Below are positions 44,844-56,659 of a stretch of 64,000 nt of DNA, one piece after another (position 1 is the stretch's first letter; the number at the start of each line of letters is the position of its first letter). A program made the translations under genes and the position numbers. Under the pieces are notes generated by a model. The model was given only the letters and a program-made list of their open reading frames with translations, did no database searches and was not told the origin of the DNA. Source of the DNA: CBDDFN01 sp965227065 (GTDB lineage Bacteria > Pseudomonadota > Alphaproteobacteria > SPJN01); the NCBI GenBank assembly GCA_965227065.1, contig CBDDFN010000020.1, forward strand, positions 434,001 to 498,000, written 5' to 3'.

Positions 44844-46004
44844 ATGAGTTTGAAATCCAACAGCACCGCGCCTTTTGCGTCCGACCCCGCCAGATCCCGG
44901 GGGCGGCTTCATGCCGAACCCGAAAGCCGCAGCCGGTCTGTATTTCAGCGCGACCGCGACCGGATCATCCATTCGACCGCCTTTCGCCGCCTGCAATACA
45001 AGACCCAAGTCTTTGTCTATCATGAAGGCGATTATTACCGCACAAGGCTGACCCATTCGCTGGAAGTCGCCCAGATTGCGCGTTCGATCAGCCGGACGCT
45101 GGGGCTCGATGAGGATCTGGCCGAAGCGCTCGCGCTCGCCCATGATCTGGGCCACCCGCCCTTTGCCCATGCGGGCGAAGATGCGCTGACGGCTGTGATG
45201 GCGCCGTTTGGCGGTTTTGATCACAATGCCCAGTCGCTCAAGATCGTCACCCGGCTTGAACAGCGCTATGGGCTGTTTGACGGGCTTAACCTCACCTGGG
45301 AAACCCTTGAAGGGCTGGTGAAACATAATGGCCCGCTTTTGGGGGAGCCGCCCGTGGTGATTGCCGATTATGTCGCGGCGCATGATCTTGAACTCACCAC
45401 CTTTGCCAGTGCCGAGGCGCAGGTTGCGGCGCTGAGCGATGACATTGCCTACAACAATCACGATATTGACGATGGCGTGCGCGCCGGGCTGTTTGATCTT
45501 GATGATCTGATGAAACTGCCGCGCGTCGGCGATGTGGTGCGCGAGGTCAAGGCAGCTTACCCCGAGGCGGGCCAGTCCCGGCTGGTTCATGAAACCATTC
45601 GCCGTCTGATCGATCAGATGATCCGCGATCTGGTGACCGAAAGCCAGGCGCGCATTGCGCGGGTCGCCCCGCAATCGGTGGAAGAGGTGCGGGCGCTCGG
45701 TGAGCCGCTGATCGCCTTTTCCAACGAGATGATCGAAACCGATCAGGCGCTGCGCGGCTTTCTGATGGAACACATGTACCGCCATTACAAGGTTAACCGG
45801 ATGACCAGCAAGGCCCGGCGTATTGTCACCAGCCTGTTTGAGCTTTATATGGCGGAGCCCGGCATCCTTCCATCCGAATGGCGGGCCAAGGCCGAAGGCA
45901 ATTCGCGCGCCGAGGCGGCCGCCTCGATCTGTGATTTTATCGCCGGGATGACCGACCGTTTCGCCATTGAAGAACATAAGCGCCTGTTTGATTTGAGTCT
46001 CTGA
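44844..46004 (+). CDS. dgt: Deoxyguanosinetriphosphate triphosphohydrolase-like protein
   Basis: 386 residues with the HD phosphohydrolase motif: TRLTHSLEVAQIARSI gives the first His, ALAHDLGHPPFAHAGEDAL the HD pair, and SDDIAYNNHDIDDGVRAG the last Asp. It removes triphosphate from dGTP or other dNTPs. FRRLQYKTQVFVYHEGDYYRTR is typical. It stands directly before argS, as in many Alphaproteobacteria. Confidence 0.9.
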   Translation: MSLKSNSTAPFASDPARSRGRLHAEPESRSRSVFQRDRDRIIHSTAFRRLQYKTQVFVYHEGDYYRTRLTHSLEVAQIARSISRTLGLDEDLAEALALAHDLGHPPFAHAGEDALTAVMAPFGGFDHNAQSLKIVTRLEQRYGLFDGLNLTWETLEGLVKHNGPLLGEPPVVIADYVAAHDLELTTFASAEAQVAALSDDIAYNNHDIDDGVRAGLFDLDDLMKLPRVGDVVREVKAAYPEAGQSRLVHETIRRLIDQMIRDLVTESQARIARVAPQSVEEVRALGEPLIAFSNEMIETDQALRGFLMEHMYRHYKVNRMTSKARRIVTSLFELYMAEPGILPSEWRAKAEGNSRAEAAASICDFIAGMTDRFAIEEHKRLFDLSL

Positions 46005-46007
46005 TTG

Positions 46008-47786
46008 ATGAATATTTTCAATATTTTCCTCGATCACCTTCATGTGGTGATCAAAGACCTTCAAGCCGATGGAACCTTGCCTGAGGCGCTGCAATTGGGC
46101 GGTGTGCAGGTGGAACCGCCGCGCGACCCCTCCCATGGTGATCTGGCGTCCAACGCCGCGCTGGTGCTGGCCAAGCAGGCCAAGATGAAGCCGCGCGATC
46201 TGGCTGAAAAGCTGGCGGAGAAATTACACGCAATTGACGGTGTGACGGCGGTTGAGATTGCTGGACCCGGCTTTCTTAATCTCCGCCTCGACAGCACCAT
46301 TTGGCACGATGTGCTCAAAGCCGCCCTCAAAGCGGGCAACCGCTTTGGTGACACGGATTTGGGGCAGGGTGTGAAGGTCAATGTCGAATATGTCTCGGCC
46401 AATCCGACCGGACCGATGCATGTTGGCCATTGCCGGGGCGCGGTGTTCGGTGATGCCTTGGCGGCACTGCTTGAAAAAGCGGGTCATGAGGTGCACCGGG
46501 AATATTATATCAATGATGCGGGCAGCCAGATCGACACGCTGGCCCGGTCGGCCTTTTTGCGCTATCGCGAGGCGTGCGGCGAAGATATCGGGGAAATCCC
46601 CGAAGGGCTCTACCCCGGCGATTATCTCAAGCCGGTGGGCGAGGCACTCAAGGCCGGGCATGGTGAAGATCTGTTGCGCGCTGAGGAGGCCGAGTGGTTG
46701 CCGCGCGTCAAGGATTTTGCCATCGATGCGATGATGGCGCTGATCCGCGAGGACCTCGCCGCCCTTGGCATTACCCATGAAACCTTCTTTTCCGAACGGC
46801 GTCTGCATGAAGACGGATTGATTGATGCAGCACTTGAAGCTTTGGTTGATAAGGGGTTGATTTATGAGGGGGTTTTGGAGCCGCCCAAAGGCAAGCTACC
46901 CGATGATTGGGAAGCCCGGCCCCAGACCTTGTTCAAAGCTTCGGAATTTGGTGATGACACCGACCGGGCGCTGAAAAAATCAGACGGGGCCTACACCTAT
47001 TTTGCCGCCGACATTGCTTATCACTATGACAAGTACCGCCGCGGCTATGCCGAGATGATCGATATTCTGGGCGCCGATCATGGCGGCTATGTCAAACGCA
47101 TGAAGGCGGCAACCACGGCGATTTCAGGCGGGGCTGCGACGCTTGACATCAAGCTTGTGCAGATGGTGTCGCTGTTCCGCAATGGCGAGCCGGAGGCCAT
47201 GTCCAAGCGGGCAGGCACCTTTGTGACCTTGCGCGAAGTGGTGGATGAGGTTGGCAAGGATGTAACCCGCTTCATCATGCTGTTCCGCAAAAACGATGCG
47301 GCGCTGGAGTTCGACTTTGCCAAGGTGCTCGAACAGTCCAAGGACAATCCGGTTTTCTACGTCCAATATGCCCATGCCCGCATCTGCTCGGTGCTGCGCA
47401 ATGCTGCTGAGGCGCTGCCGGATACGGATTTGAGTGATGCGGCGCTGTCCGACGTCGATTTGTCGGTGATTGCCGACGAGGCGGAGCTTCAGCTGGCCCA
47501 GATTGTGGGGGCTTTCCCGCGTCTGGTGGAGCAGGCGGCAGTGGCCCATGAACCCCACCGGATCGCCTTTTACCTCTATGATCTGGCGACAGGCTTCCAC
47601 CAATTGTGGAACAAGGGCAAGGATGATCCGGGTTTGCGGTTCATTCTGACCGGCGATGATGAGCTCGCCCCCGACGAAGCCAGGCGTGTTACCATGGCGC
47701 GGCTTGCCCTGATTCGCAGCGTGGCGGTGACGCTCGCGGCGGGGCTTTCTGTATTGGGGGTGGAACCGGTCAGCGAAATGCGCTGA
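46008..47786 (+). CDS. argS: Arginyl-tRNA synthetase
   Basis: 592-residue class I synthetase. The N-terminal Add-1 domain is followed by [16 protein letters not shown] (HIGH as HVGH) and [11 protein letters not shown] (in place of KMSKS). The DALR anticodon-binding domain ends the protein. The ATG at 46008 follows the dgt stop directly; TTG 46005 is also in frame. Confidence 0.95.
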   Translation: MNIFNIFLDHLHVVIKDLQADGTLPEALQLGGVQVEPPRDPSHGDLASNAALVLAKQAKMKPRDLAEKLAEKLHAIDGVTAVEIAGPGFLNLRLDSTIWHDVLKAALKAGNRFGDTDLGQGVKVNVEYVSANPTGPMHVGHCRGAVFGDALAALLEKAGHEVHREYYINDAGSQIDTLARSAFLRYREACGEDIGEIPEGLYPGDYLKPVGEALKAGHGEDLLRAEEAEWLPRVKDFAIDAMMALIREDLAALGITHETFFSERRLHEDGLIDAALEALVDKGLIYEGVLEPPKGKLPDDWEARPQTLFKASEFGDDTDRALKKSDGAYTYFAADIAYHYDKYRRGYAEMIDILGADHGGYVKRMKAATTAISGGAATLDIKLVQMVSLFRNGEPEAMSKRAGTFVTLREVVDEVGKDVTRFIMLFRKNDAALEFDFAKVLEQSKDNPVFYVQYAHARICSVLRNAAEALPDTDLSDAALSDVDLSVIADEAELQLAQIVGAFPRLVEQAAVAHEPHRIAFYLYDLATGFHQLWNKGKDDPGLRFILTGDDELAPDEARRVTMARLALIRSVAVTLAAGLSVLGVEPVSEMR

Positions 47787-47812
47787 GCGGCGGACCGTAA
47801 AGGAGCCACGTA

Positions 47813-48589
47813 ATGGCACGCGATGATGACCGGTTGGCACCGGAACAAGGCGGCAAGCTTTTGCCCCGGATCGTTCTGCTGACCGCCCTGTTTCTGGTGG
47901 TGATGGGCATTGCCCTGATTGTTTTCCTGTCGATGGACCGGGGTATCGGCCCGGTTGAGGGGCAGGTTCCGGTGGTCAAGGCCGATGATGGGCCAATCAA
48001 GCTGCCCCCCACCGATCCCGGCGGGCTGTCGGTCCCCCATCAGGACAAGCTGGTTTATGGTGATGAGGAAGAAGATGTCGAACATCTTCTGCCCAGCCAT
48101 GAAGAGCCGGTGAAACGCGACGAGATCGCCGAACTGATTGAAAATCAGGGCGTGGTTGAGCCTGACCCTGCGCCACAAGCCAAAGCAGAGCCTCAAGCTG
48201 ATCCCAAGCCCGAATCCAAACCGGAGCCCAAGCCAGAGCCCAAACCAGAGCCCAAACCGGAGCCCAAGCCCGAACCCAAGCCCGAACCCAAAGCTGAACC
48301 AAAGCCGGTTCCCAAAAGCCTGTCGGTGCCGTCTTCAAGCTGGAAGCTGCAACTCGCCAGCTTCAAGACCCGTGAGGGGGCCGAGCAGGCCTGGGTAAAG
48401 CTGCAGCGCAACCGCGCCGCCATTTTGGGCGATCTGGGGGCTGATTATCAAACGGTCGATCTGGGCGCCAAAGGCACCTATCATCGGCTGCGCGTGGGGC
48501 CCTTTTCCTCGCGCGGCGACGCCGAAGCGCGCTGCGTGAAACTCAAGGCGGCTGGTCAGGATTGCCTGATCGTGGCGCCCAATAAGTAA
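47813..48589 (+). CDS. SPOR-domain cell-division protein with PEPK linker
   Basis: 258 residues. One transmembrane helix (about 20-43, RIVLLTALFLVVMGIALIVFLS), a linker that includes nine or so PEPK repeats near residues 130-166, and a C-terminal SPOR domain (WKLQLASFKTREGAEQAWVKLQ, YHRLRVGPFSSRGDAEARC) that binds denuded glycan at the septum. It starts after AGGAG. Its place between argS and scpA is conserved, and it probably acts in division. Confidence 0.85.
   Translation: MARDDDRLAPEQGGKLLPRIVLLTALFLVVMGIALIVFLSMDRGIGPVEGQVPVVKADDGPIKLPPTDPGGLSVPHQDKLVYGDEEEDVEHLLPSHEEPVKRDEIAELIENQGVVEPDPAPQAKAEPQADPKPESKPEPKPEPKPEPKPEPKPEPKPEPKAEPKPVPKSLSVPSSSWKLQLASFKTREGAEQAWVKLQRNRAAILGDLGADYQTVDLGAKGTYHRLRVGPFSSRGDAEARCVKLKAAGQDCLIVAPNK
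48199..48312 (+). repeat. 12-base tandem repeat coding PEPK
   Basis: About nine units of CC(N)GA(A/G)CCCAA(A/G) within the SPOR gene, giving Pro-Glu-Pro-Lys repeats. Third-position changes (CCG, CCA, CCC; AAG, AAA) show it is not freshly expanded. Such units can vary in copy number among strains. Confidence 0.75.
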
Positions 48590-48603
48590 ACGAAACAAAC
48601 CTG

Positions 48604-49482
48604 ATGACCCAAACCGGGGGCGAAACGCCCGAAGCCGAACAAGACGAGCCCTTGACGCTGGAAGAGTTTGAAAGCGTCGAGGCGGGCATTGTCGAGGTTG
48701 ATCGCGGCCTCACCGAAGAAGCGCTGATCGTCCGGCTTGAAGCCTATGAAGGCCCGCTGGATGTCTTGCTGACGCTGGCACGCGCCCAGAAGGTGGATCT
48801 GAAGCAGATTTCGATCCTCGACCTGGCCGAGCAATATCTTGCCTTCATTGCCGAGGCGCGCAAAGTGCGGCTTGAACTGGCGGCTGATTATCTGGTGATG
48901 GCCGCCTGGCTTGCCTTCCTCAAATCACGCATGATCCTGCCGGCCGACGAAGAAGAGGGCGATGAGCCTACCGGCGAAGAGCTCGCAGCCCGTCTCGCCT
49001 TTCGGCTGCAACGCCTTGAAGCCATGCGCAAATCCGCCTCCCGCCTGTTTGGCCGCGACCGGCTGGGCCGGGACTTTTTCTTCCGCGGGGCGCCTGAAGG
49101 CATCCGCGTGATCCGCACCACCAGCTATGATTGCTCTTTGTTCGAGCTGCTCAAAGCCTATGGCGATCAGACCGGCAAGGTCGGGCTTTCTGATTACAAG
49201 CCTGAAAAACCGCCGGTCTTTTCGATGGATATGGCGCTCAAGCGGCTTGCGATGCTGGTTGGCACGGTGCCCGACTGGACGATTCTTTCCAGTTTCCTGC
49301 CCCCCGACTGGACCGGCTCGAAGCGCGAATTGCGTTCTGCTCTCGCCGGGACATTTGCAGCCAGTCTTGAGATGGTGCGTGAAGGCCATTTGGAACTGCA
49401 GCAAAACGAAACCTATGGGCAGATTTTCTTGCGCAGCCGGCCAAAACAAGAGCCGGTGAAAAAGGACGACGACAATGAATGA
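48604..49482 (+). CDS. scpA: Segregation and condensation protein A
   Basis: 292 residues, kleisin subunit of the SMC condensin complex. YEGPLDVLLTLARAQKVDL is the N-terminal helix that binds the Smc neck, the middle acidic linker follows, and the C-terminal winged helix binds the Smc head. It overlaps scpB by eight bases. In related genomes nagZ lies between the SPOR gene and scpA; here only 14 bases separate them. Confidence 0.9.
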   Translation: MTQTGGETPEAEQDEPLTLEEFESVEAGIVEVDRGLTEEALIVRLEAYEGPLDVLLTLARAQKVDLKQISILDLAEQYLAFIAEARKVRLELAADYLVMAAWLAFLKSRMILPADEEEGDEPTGEELAARLAFRLQRLEAMRKSASRLFGRDRLGRDFFFRGAPEGIRVIRTTSYDCSLFELLKAYGDQTGKVGLSDYKPEKPPVFSMDMALKRLAMLVGTVPDWTILSSFLPPDWTGSKRELRSALAGTFAASLEMVREGHLELQQNETYGQIFLRSRPKQEPVKKDDDNE

Positions 49483-50197
49483 CGACACCGAGATCAAACA
49501 GGCCGAAGCGTCCGAGGCGGTTGAAGAGGCGCAAGCCGATGAGCAAGAGGCACCCGACTTTGCCCATCTGCGCATGGCCGAAGCCTTGCTGTTTGCTGCC
49601 GCCGAGCCGCTTGATGTCAAAAGCCTCGCCAGCCGCATGCCCGACGGGGTCGATATTCCCGCCGTGTTGGAGGCGCTTAAAGCTCAATATGAAAATCGCG
49701 GTGTCGAGTTGATGCAGTTCGGCAAGCGCTGGGCGTTCCGCACTGCGCCGGATTTGAGCTTCCTGATGGAGAAGGAACGCGAAGACACCCGCCGGTTGAG
49801 CCGTGCCGCGGTCGAAACGCTCGCCATCATTGCCTATCACCAGCCCGTCACCCGCGCCGAGATTGAAGAAATTCGCGGCGTGGCCGTGTCCAAAGGCACG
49901 CTTGATGTCCTGCTTGAAACCGAATGGGTCAAGATGCGCGGGCGCCGCCGCACGCCGGGACGTCCCGTGACCTATGGGGTGACAGACCAGTTCATGCAGC
50001 ATTTCGGGCTTGAAAACATTAGCGATCTGCCCGGTATGGAAGAGCTGAAGGCCGCTGGTCTGCTTGATTCGCGCTTGCCGCCGGGCTTTGAGCTGTCGGG
50101 GCCGCAATTGGGTGAGGATGAAGACCCGCTGGAGGATGACGAAGGTGATGTCTCCGACATGCTCGCCTCGACCCTTGATCCCAACGCTGAGGGCTGA
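49475..50197 (+). CDS. scpB: Segregation and condensation protein B
   Basis: 240 residues, two winged helices (ALLFAAAEPLDVKSLASRM and ETLAIIAYHQPVTRAEIEEIRGV) plus an acidic C-terminal tail (EDEDPLEDDEGDVSDM). The homodimer binds the kleisin ScpA and helps the condensin act at the origin of replication. The overlap with scpA shows co-translation. Confidence 0.92.
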   Translation: MNDDTEIKQAEASEAVEEAQADEQEAPDFAHLRMAEALLFAAAEPLDVKSLASRMPDGVDIPAVLEALKAQYENRGVELMQFGKRWAFRTAPDLSFLMEKEREDTRRLSRAAVETLAIIAYHQPVTRAEIEEIRGVAVSKGTLDVLLETEWVKMRGRRRTPGRPVTYGVTDQFMQHFGLENISDLPGMEELKAAGLLDSRLPPGFELSGPQLGEDEDPLEDDEGDVSDMLASTLDPNAEG

Positions 50198-50234
50198 GCC
50201 TGTTGTATCGCAGGCCATGCCGGGTTACATAAGC

Positions 50235-50251
50235 TTGAGAATGTTTCTCAA
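50235..50251 (+). promoter_or_regulatory. Iron-responsive-type palindromic operator
   Basis: TTGAGAA TGT TTCTCAA is a perfect inverted repeat with seven-base arms, 15 bases before the start of the iron-type ABC ATPase. It resembles the Irr box (TTTAGAA-N3-TTCTAAA) with one change per arm, and also contains TGA-N9-TCA, the RirA-type iron box. It would cover the promoter or leader and shut the gene off when bound. Confidence 0.65.
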
Positions 50252-50266
50252 TTTCAGGCGAAATTC

Positions 50267-51352
50267 TTGACCCAGACTGCACCCAACACAGAACCAAGCG
50301 CGCGACCGGCTGCTCCCGGCAGGCTGGTGCTGAGCGATATTTTGTGCCGTTTTGACGGTGTTCCGGCGGTCAACGGGGTGAGCCTGTCGGTCGCCGGCGG
50401 GGAACTGGTCTGCCTGCTGGGCCCGTCGGGGTGCGGCAAGACCACGACTTTGCGCGCGGCGGCGGGGATTGAACGGCCCCAGTCGGGCGAAATTCGCATT
50501 GATGGCGAACTGGCCTGCGGGCCGCACACATTCCTGGCACCAGAAGAGCGCAAAGTCGGCCTGATGTTTCAGGACTATGCGCTGTTTCCGCATTTGAGCG
50601 TTGCCGACAATGTCATGTTTGGTCTGAAAGGCTTGAGCCGGAAGGACAAGCGCGCGCGGGCGCGCGCCATGCTCGCCCTTGTGCATATGGACCGGTTTGA
50701 GAACGCCTATCCCCACACGCTGTCGGGTGGGGAACAACAGCGTGTGGCGCTCGCCCGTGCGCTTGCACCTGAACCCGCCATCATGCTGATGGATGAGCCG
50801 TTTTCGGGCCTCGACAAGGGTTTGAAGGAACAGGTGCGGGGCCACACGCTCAAGGCGCTGGCCGAAACCGGCACGGCGACCTTGATGGTGACCCATGACC
50901 CTGAAGAGGCGATGCGCATGGCCGACAAGATTGCGGTGATGCGGGCGGGTGAAATCGTCCAGTTCGATACGCCCGATCAGATTTATCATCATCCCGCTGA
51001 TCAATATGTGGCTGGCTTGTTTGGCGATGTGAATATCCTGCATTCAACCGTCGCGCAGGGCGAGGCACCCACACCGCTGGGCCGGTTTCCCGCCGCCCAT
51101 ATTGCTGATGGAACGCGGGTCGAGGTGCTGGTGCGGCCCCATGATTTGCGGCTGGGCGGGGGCGCGGATGCCCGGGTGGCGTCATCGCGGCTGGTTGGCC
51201 CGATTGCCGAAATGGATCTTGTCATTGATGCCACGGGCGAACATGTCACCGTGCGGACCCCGCGTGGTGATGCCCCCAGGGCGGGCGAGGCGGTGGCGGT
51301 CTATCTGTCGAGCCCCGACAGCCTTGTTTTTCCTTGCATGAAACGGGGTTAA
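50267..51352 (+). CDS. Iron(III)-type ABC transporter ATP-binding protein (FbpC/PotA family)
   Basis: 361 residues. Walker A LLGPSGCGKTTTLR, signature LSGGEQQRVALARAL, Walker B IMLMDEPFSGLD, switch VTHDPEEA. The C-terminal 120 residues are a TOBE-type regulatory domain (VRPHDLRLG), as in FbpC and other importers of iron, spermidine or sulfate. The start is a TTG at 50267. No permease or binding protein is next to it, so the partners are elsewhere. The palindrome at 50235 fits iron control. It sits between scpB and tatA, where many relatives have no such gene. Confidence 0.85.
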   Translation: MTQTAPNTEPSARPAAPGRLVLSDILCRFDGVPAVNGVSLSVAGGELVCLLGPSGCGKTTTLRAAAGIERPQSGEIRIDGELACGPHTFLAPEERKVGLMFQDYALFPHLSVADNVMFGLKGLSRKDKRARARAMLALVHMDRFENAYPHTLSGGEQQRVALARALAPEPAIMLMDEPFSGLDKGLKEQVRGHTLKALAETGTATLMVTHDPEEAMRMADKIAVMRAGEIVQFDTPDQIYHHPADQYVAGLFGDVNILHSTVAQGEAPTPLGRFPAAHIADGTRVEVLVRPHDLRLGGGADARVASSRLVGPIAEMDLVIDATGEHVTVRTPRGDAPRAGEAVAVYLSSPDSLVFPCMKRG

Positions 51353-51454
51353 CCCCTCCCCACGAGGTGGTTGCGGAACCATGGCGCTCCATGCCAGATT
51401 GACGCTCGAAAAAGGCGGCGTTCCGGGGTGGCACGCGCCGATAAGGAGTACACA

Positions 51455-51700
51455 ATGAGTCCCAGCATTTGGCAGATCCTGATTGTCGTCGTTATTGCGC
51501 TGCTTTTGTTCGGCGGCCGCGGCAAGATCTCCTCGATCATGGGCGATGTCGGCAAAGGCATTCGCAGCTTCCGCAAAGGCCTTGATGAGGATACGAGCAC
51601 CGCATCCAAATCAGAAGAAGCCGAACCCAAAGCCATCGGATCGCAGACAACGGCGCAAACCGATCAGAGCGCGACCAAAGAAACCGCGCAAAACAACTAA
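51455..51700 (+). CDS. tatA: Sec-independent translocase protein TatA
   Basis: 81 residues: one N-terminal helix ([15 protein letters not shown]), [23 protein letters not shown] amphipathic helix, then a charged tail. TatA oligomers form the pore for folded proteins. AAGGAG precedes the ATG at 51455. tatB follows 21 bases later. Confidence 0.93.
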   Translation: MSPSIWQILIVVVIALLLFGGRGKISSIMGDVGKGIRSFRKGLDEDTSTASKSEEAEPKAIGSQTTAQTDQSATKETAQNN

Positions 51701-51721
51701 GCCTCAACCAGGGCCACACTT

Positions 51722-52035
51722 ATGTTCGATCTCGGGCTCACAGAGCTTTTGCTGCTGGCGATTGTCGCCGTGGTCGTGGTCGGCCCCAAAGAGCTGCCCG
51801 TGATGATGCGCACGGTCGGCCGGTGGGTCGGTCAGGCGCGTGACCTGACGCGCCAGTTCCAGGGCGCGATTGAAGATGCTGCCCGGCAAACCGAAATTGA
51901 TGAGCTAAAAAAACAACTGGCCGAGCAGAATGAGCGCATCGAAAAGATCGGTGGCCATGAAGTCTTCATGGAAGAGGCCGATGATGAAATCGACTATGGC
52001 GCCGATGCGCCGCCCCCCAAGGGAGGCGATGCACC

Positions 52036-52039
<4 letters not shown>
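51722..52039 (+). CDS. tatB: Sec-independent translocase protein TatB
   Basis: 105 residues with the TatB start MFDLGLTELLLLAIVAVVVVGPKELP, an amphipathic helix (VGQARDLTRQFQGAIEDAAR) and an acidic tail. With TatC it forms the twin-arginine signal receptor. Its stop overlaps tatC (GTGA). Confidence 0.93.
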
Positions 52040-54984
<2,945 letters not shown>

Positions 54985-55001
54985 AACCGAAAGGGTGGGG
55001 G

Positions 55002-55655
55002 ATGAGCGAGGGCGAAGAGGCAGACTTCCGCAAGATTGAGCTCATCATGGCGTTGCGCGCGCAAGGGCTGCGCGATGCGCGGGTTCTCTCGGCGATTGAG
55101 CGGGTGCCGCGCGAGCTGTTCATATCAGGGGCCTTTACCGAGCAGGCCTATGACGACACGGCTTTGCCCATCGAATGCGGCCAGACCATTTCGCAGCCCT
55201 ATATTGTTGCTTATATGACCGAGCGCTTGCGGATCGAGCCGCGCCACAAGGTGCTCGAAATCGGCACAGGCTCAGGCTATCAGGCGGCTGTTCTGGCCCA
55301 GCTGTGCCGCCGGGTCTATACGATGGAGCGCTACAAGCCCTTGCTCAAACAGGCCGAAGCGCGCTTTCAGGCACTTGATCTCGACAATATCACCACCCTG
55401 TGGGGGGATGGCCTCAAAGGCTGGCCTGAACAGGCGCCGTTTGAGCGAATCATGGTCACGGCGGCCGGCTATGATCTACCCTCTGGTCTGGCCGACCAAT
55501 TGGCGCCGGGCGGGATCATGATTGTGCCGCTTGGCCATGCCGGGGATCAGATGATCGTAGAGGTCCGACGCACTGATGAGGGCTTTGAGACCGAGCATTT
55601 GTTACCCGTCCGGTTTGTGCCGCTGGTGGAAGGGATCGCGCAGGAGCGCGCATGA
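55002..55655 (+). CDS. pcm: Protein-L-isoaspartate O-methyltransferase
   Basis: 217 residues. IECGQTISQPYIVAYMTERL is the substrate-binding motif, VLEIGTGSGYQAAVLAQL SAM motif I, VPREL the N-terminal signature, and LAPGGIMIVPLG post-II. It methylates damaged aspartyl residues so they can be repaired. It overlaps the nlpD gene (ATGA). It is the canonical member of the two Pcm relatives in this window. Confidence 0.93.
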   Translation: MSEGEEADFRKIELIMALRAQGLRDARVLSAIERVPRELFISGAFTEQAYDDTALPIECGQTISQPYIVAYMTERLRIEPRHKVLEIGTGSGYQAAVLAQLCRRVYTMERYKPLLKQAEARFQALDLDNITTLWGDGLKGWPEQAPFERIMVTAAGYDLPSGLADQLAPGGIMIVPLGHAGDQMIVEVRRTDEGFETEHLLPVRFVPLVEGIAQERA

Positions 55656-56560
55656 CCAAGAAGAACGGGAGGGGCCGCACGGCCTTAACCCGGTTTGCCC
55701 TGATCGTTGTGGCCGGGCTGGCCTTGTCAGCCTGCGGCTCGTCTTTGCCGCCGTCGTCAAGCGGCGGAACGGGTGTTGTCGTGCGCAAGGGCGACACCGT
55801 CTATGCGATTTCACGCCGCTATGGTGTGTCCCCGCGCGGCATTATCGAAGCCAATGGCTTGCGTCCGCCTTACACACTGTATCCCGGCGACCGGCTCCGG
55901 CTGCCTGCGCCGCGCGCGCACCGGGTGCGCAAGGGTGAAACCGTCTACGGCATTGCGCGCAACTATGGGGTGGATATGCGGACGCTGGCGGCCATCAATT
56001 CTATTCGTGCGCCCTATGTGATCGAGGTCGGCCAAAAGCTCGTCATCCCCGCCAAAGGCCAACGGGTTGCAAGCGCGGCCCCTGCCAAATCGCAACCCGC
56101 CCGCAAGGCTGTTGCAAACCCCGCACCCAAGGCCAAACCACGCAAACCGGCAAAGCCCTTGCCCGCGCCGCCGCCGCGGACCTCCAGCCGATTTCTGTGG
56201 CCCGCCAAAGGCCCGGTTCTGTCGAGCTACGGCCCCAAATCCAACGGGCTGCACAATGACGGTATCAATATAGCGCTGGCCGCCGGAACGCCGGTCAAAG
56301 CCGCTGAATCAGGCGTCGTCGCCTATGCCGGCAATGAACTTCGCGGCTACGGCAATCTGGTTCTGATCCGCCATGCAGGCGGGTGGACCAGCGCTTATGC
56401 CCACAATCTGTCGCTTTCGGTGAAGCGCGGCCAGAAAGTTAAAAAGGGGGAGGTGATTGCGCGGTCCGGCCAAACCGGCGGGGTGGCCCAGCCGCAACTG
56501 CATTTTGAGTTGCGCAAGGGGACCCAGGCCGTCGATCCCAAACGTTATCTGGGCGGTTAG
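55652..56560 (+). CDS. nlpD: NlpD-like lipoprotein with two LysM and a degenerate LytM domain
   Basis: 302 residues. Lipobox LSAC with Cys28; LysM repeats near 43-86 and 90-133 (VRKGDTVYAISRRYGVSPRGI, VRKGETVYGIARNYGVDMRTL); Pro/Ala/Lys linker; LytM/M23 domain from 180. Metal ligands are lost: H-x-G-x-D reads Asn202-Asp-Gly-Ile-Asn206, and H-x-H reads Gln282-Leu-His284, while His251 stays. It is therefore an activator of cell-wall amidases at division, not a peptidase, as in E. coli NlpD. Confidence 0.88.
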   Translation: MTKKNGRGRTALTRFALIVVAGLALSACGSSLPPSSSGGTGVVVRKGDTVYAISRRYGVSPRGIIEANGLRPPYTLYPGDRLRLPAPRAHRVRKGETVYGIARNYGVDMRTLAAINSIRAPYVIEVGQKLVIPAKGQRVASAAPAKSQPARKAVANPAPKAKPRKPAKPLPAPPPRTSSRFLWPAKGPVLSSYGPKSNGLHNDGINIALAAGTPVKAAESGVVAYAGNELRGYGNLVLIRHAGGWTSAYAHNLSLSVKRGQKVKKGEVIARSGQTGGVAQPQLHFELRKGTQAVDPKRYLGG

Positions 56561-56565
56561 AAAAT

Positions 56566-56658
56566 CGTCATTCTGAAGGAGGCTCCTCAAAGCCGAAATT
56601 CAGAAACTTGTGGGTATAGCCACCATCGATAAGGTGCCGAATCAAGTTCGGCATGACG
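56566..56658 (+). repeat. Palindromic intergenic repeat
   Basis: CGTCAT (56566-56571) and ATGACG (56653-56658) are inverted ends, and TTCTGAA and TTCAGAA are inverted inside the left half. It fills the gap between the convergent nlpD and DUF815 genes. It shares the TCAT/ATGA ends with the elements at 13884 and 43512. Confidence 0.5.
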
Positions 56659-56659
56659 G

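Noticed and set aside
44760..46136. A longer N-terminus for erpA
   Set aside because: It lies fully opposite dgt and gives a shadow sequence; ErpA is about 110 residues.
48199..48312. CRISPR-like array
   Set aside because: The units are 12 bases with no spacers and lie in frame inside the SPOR gene.
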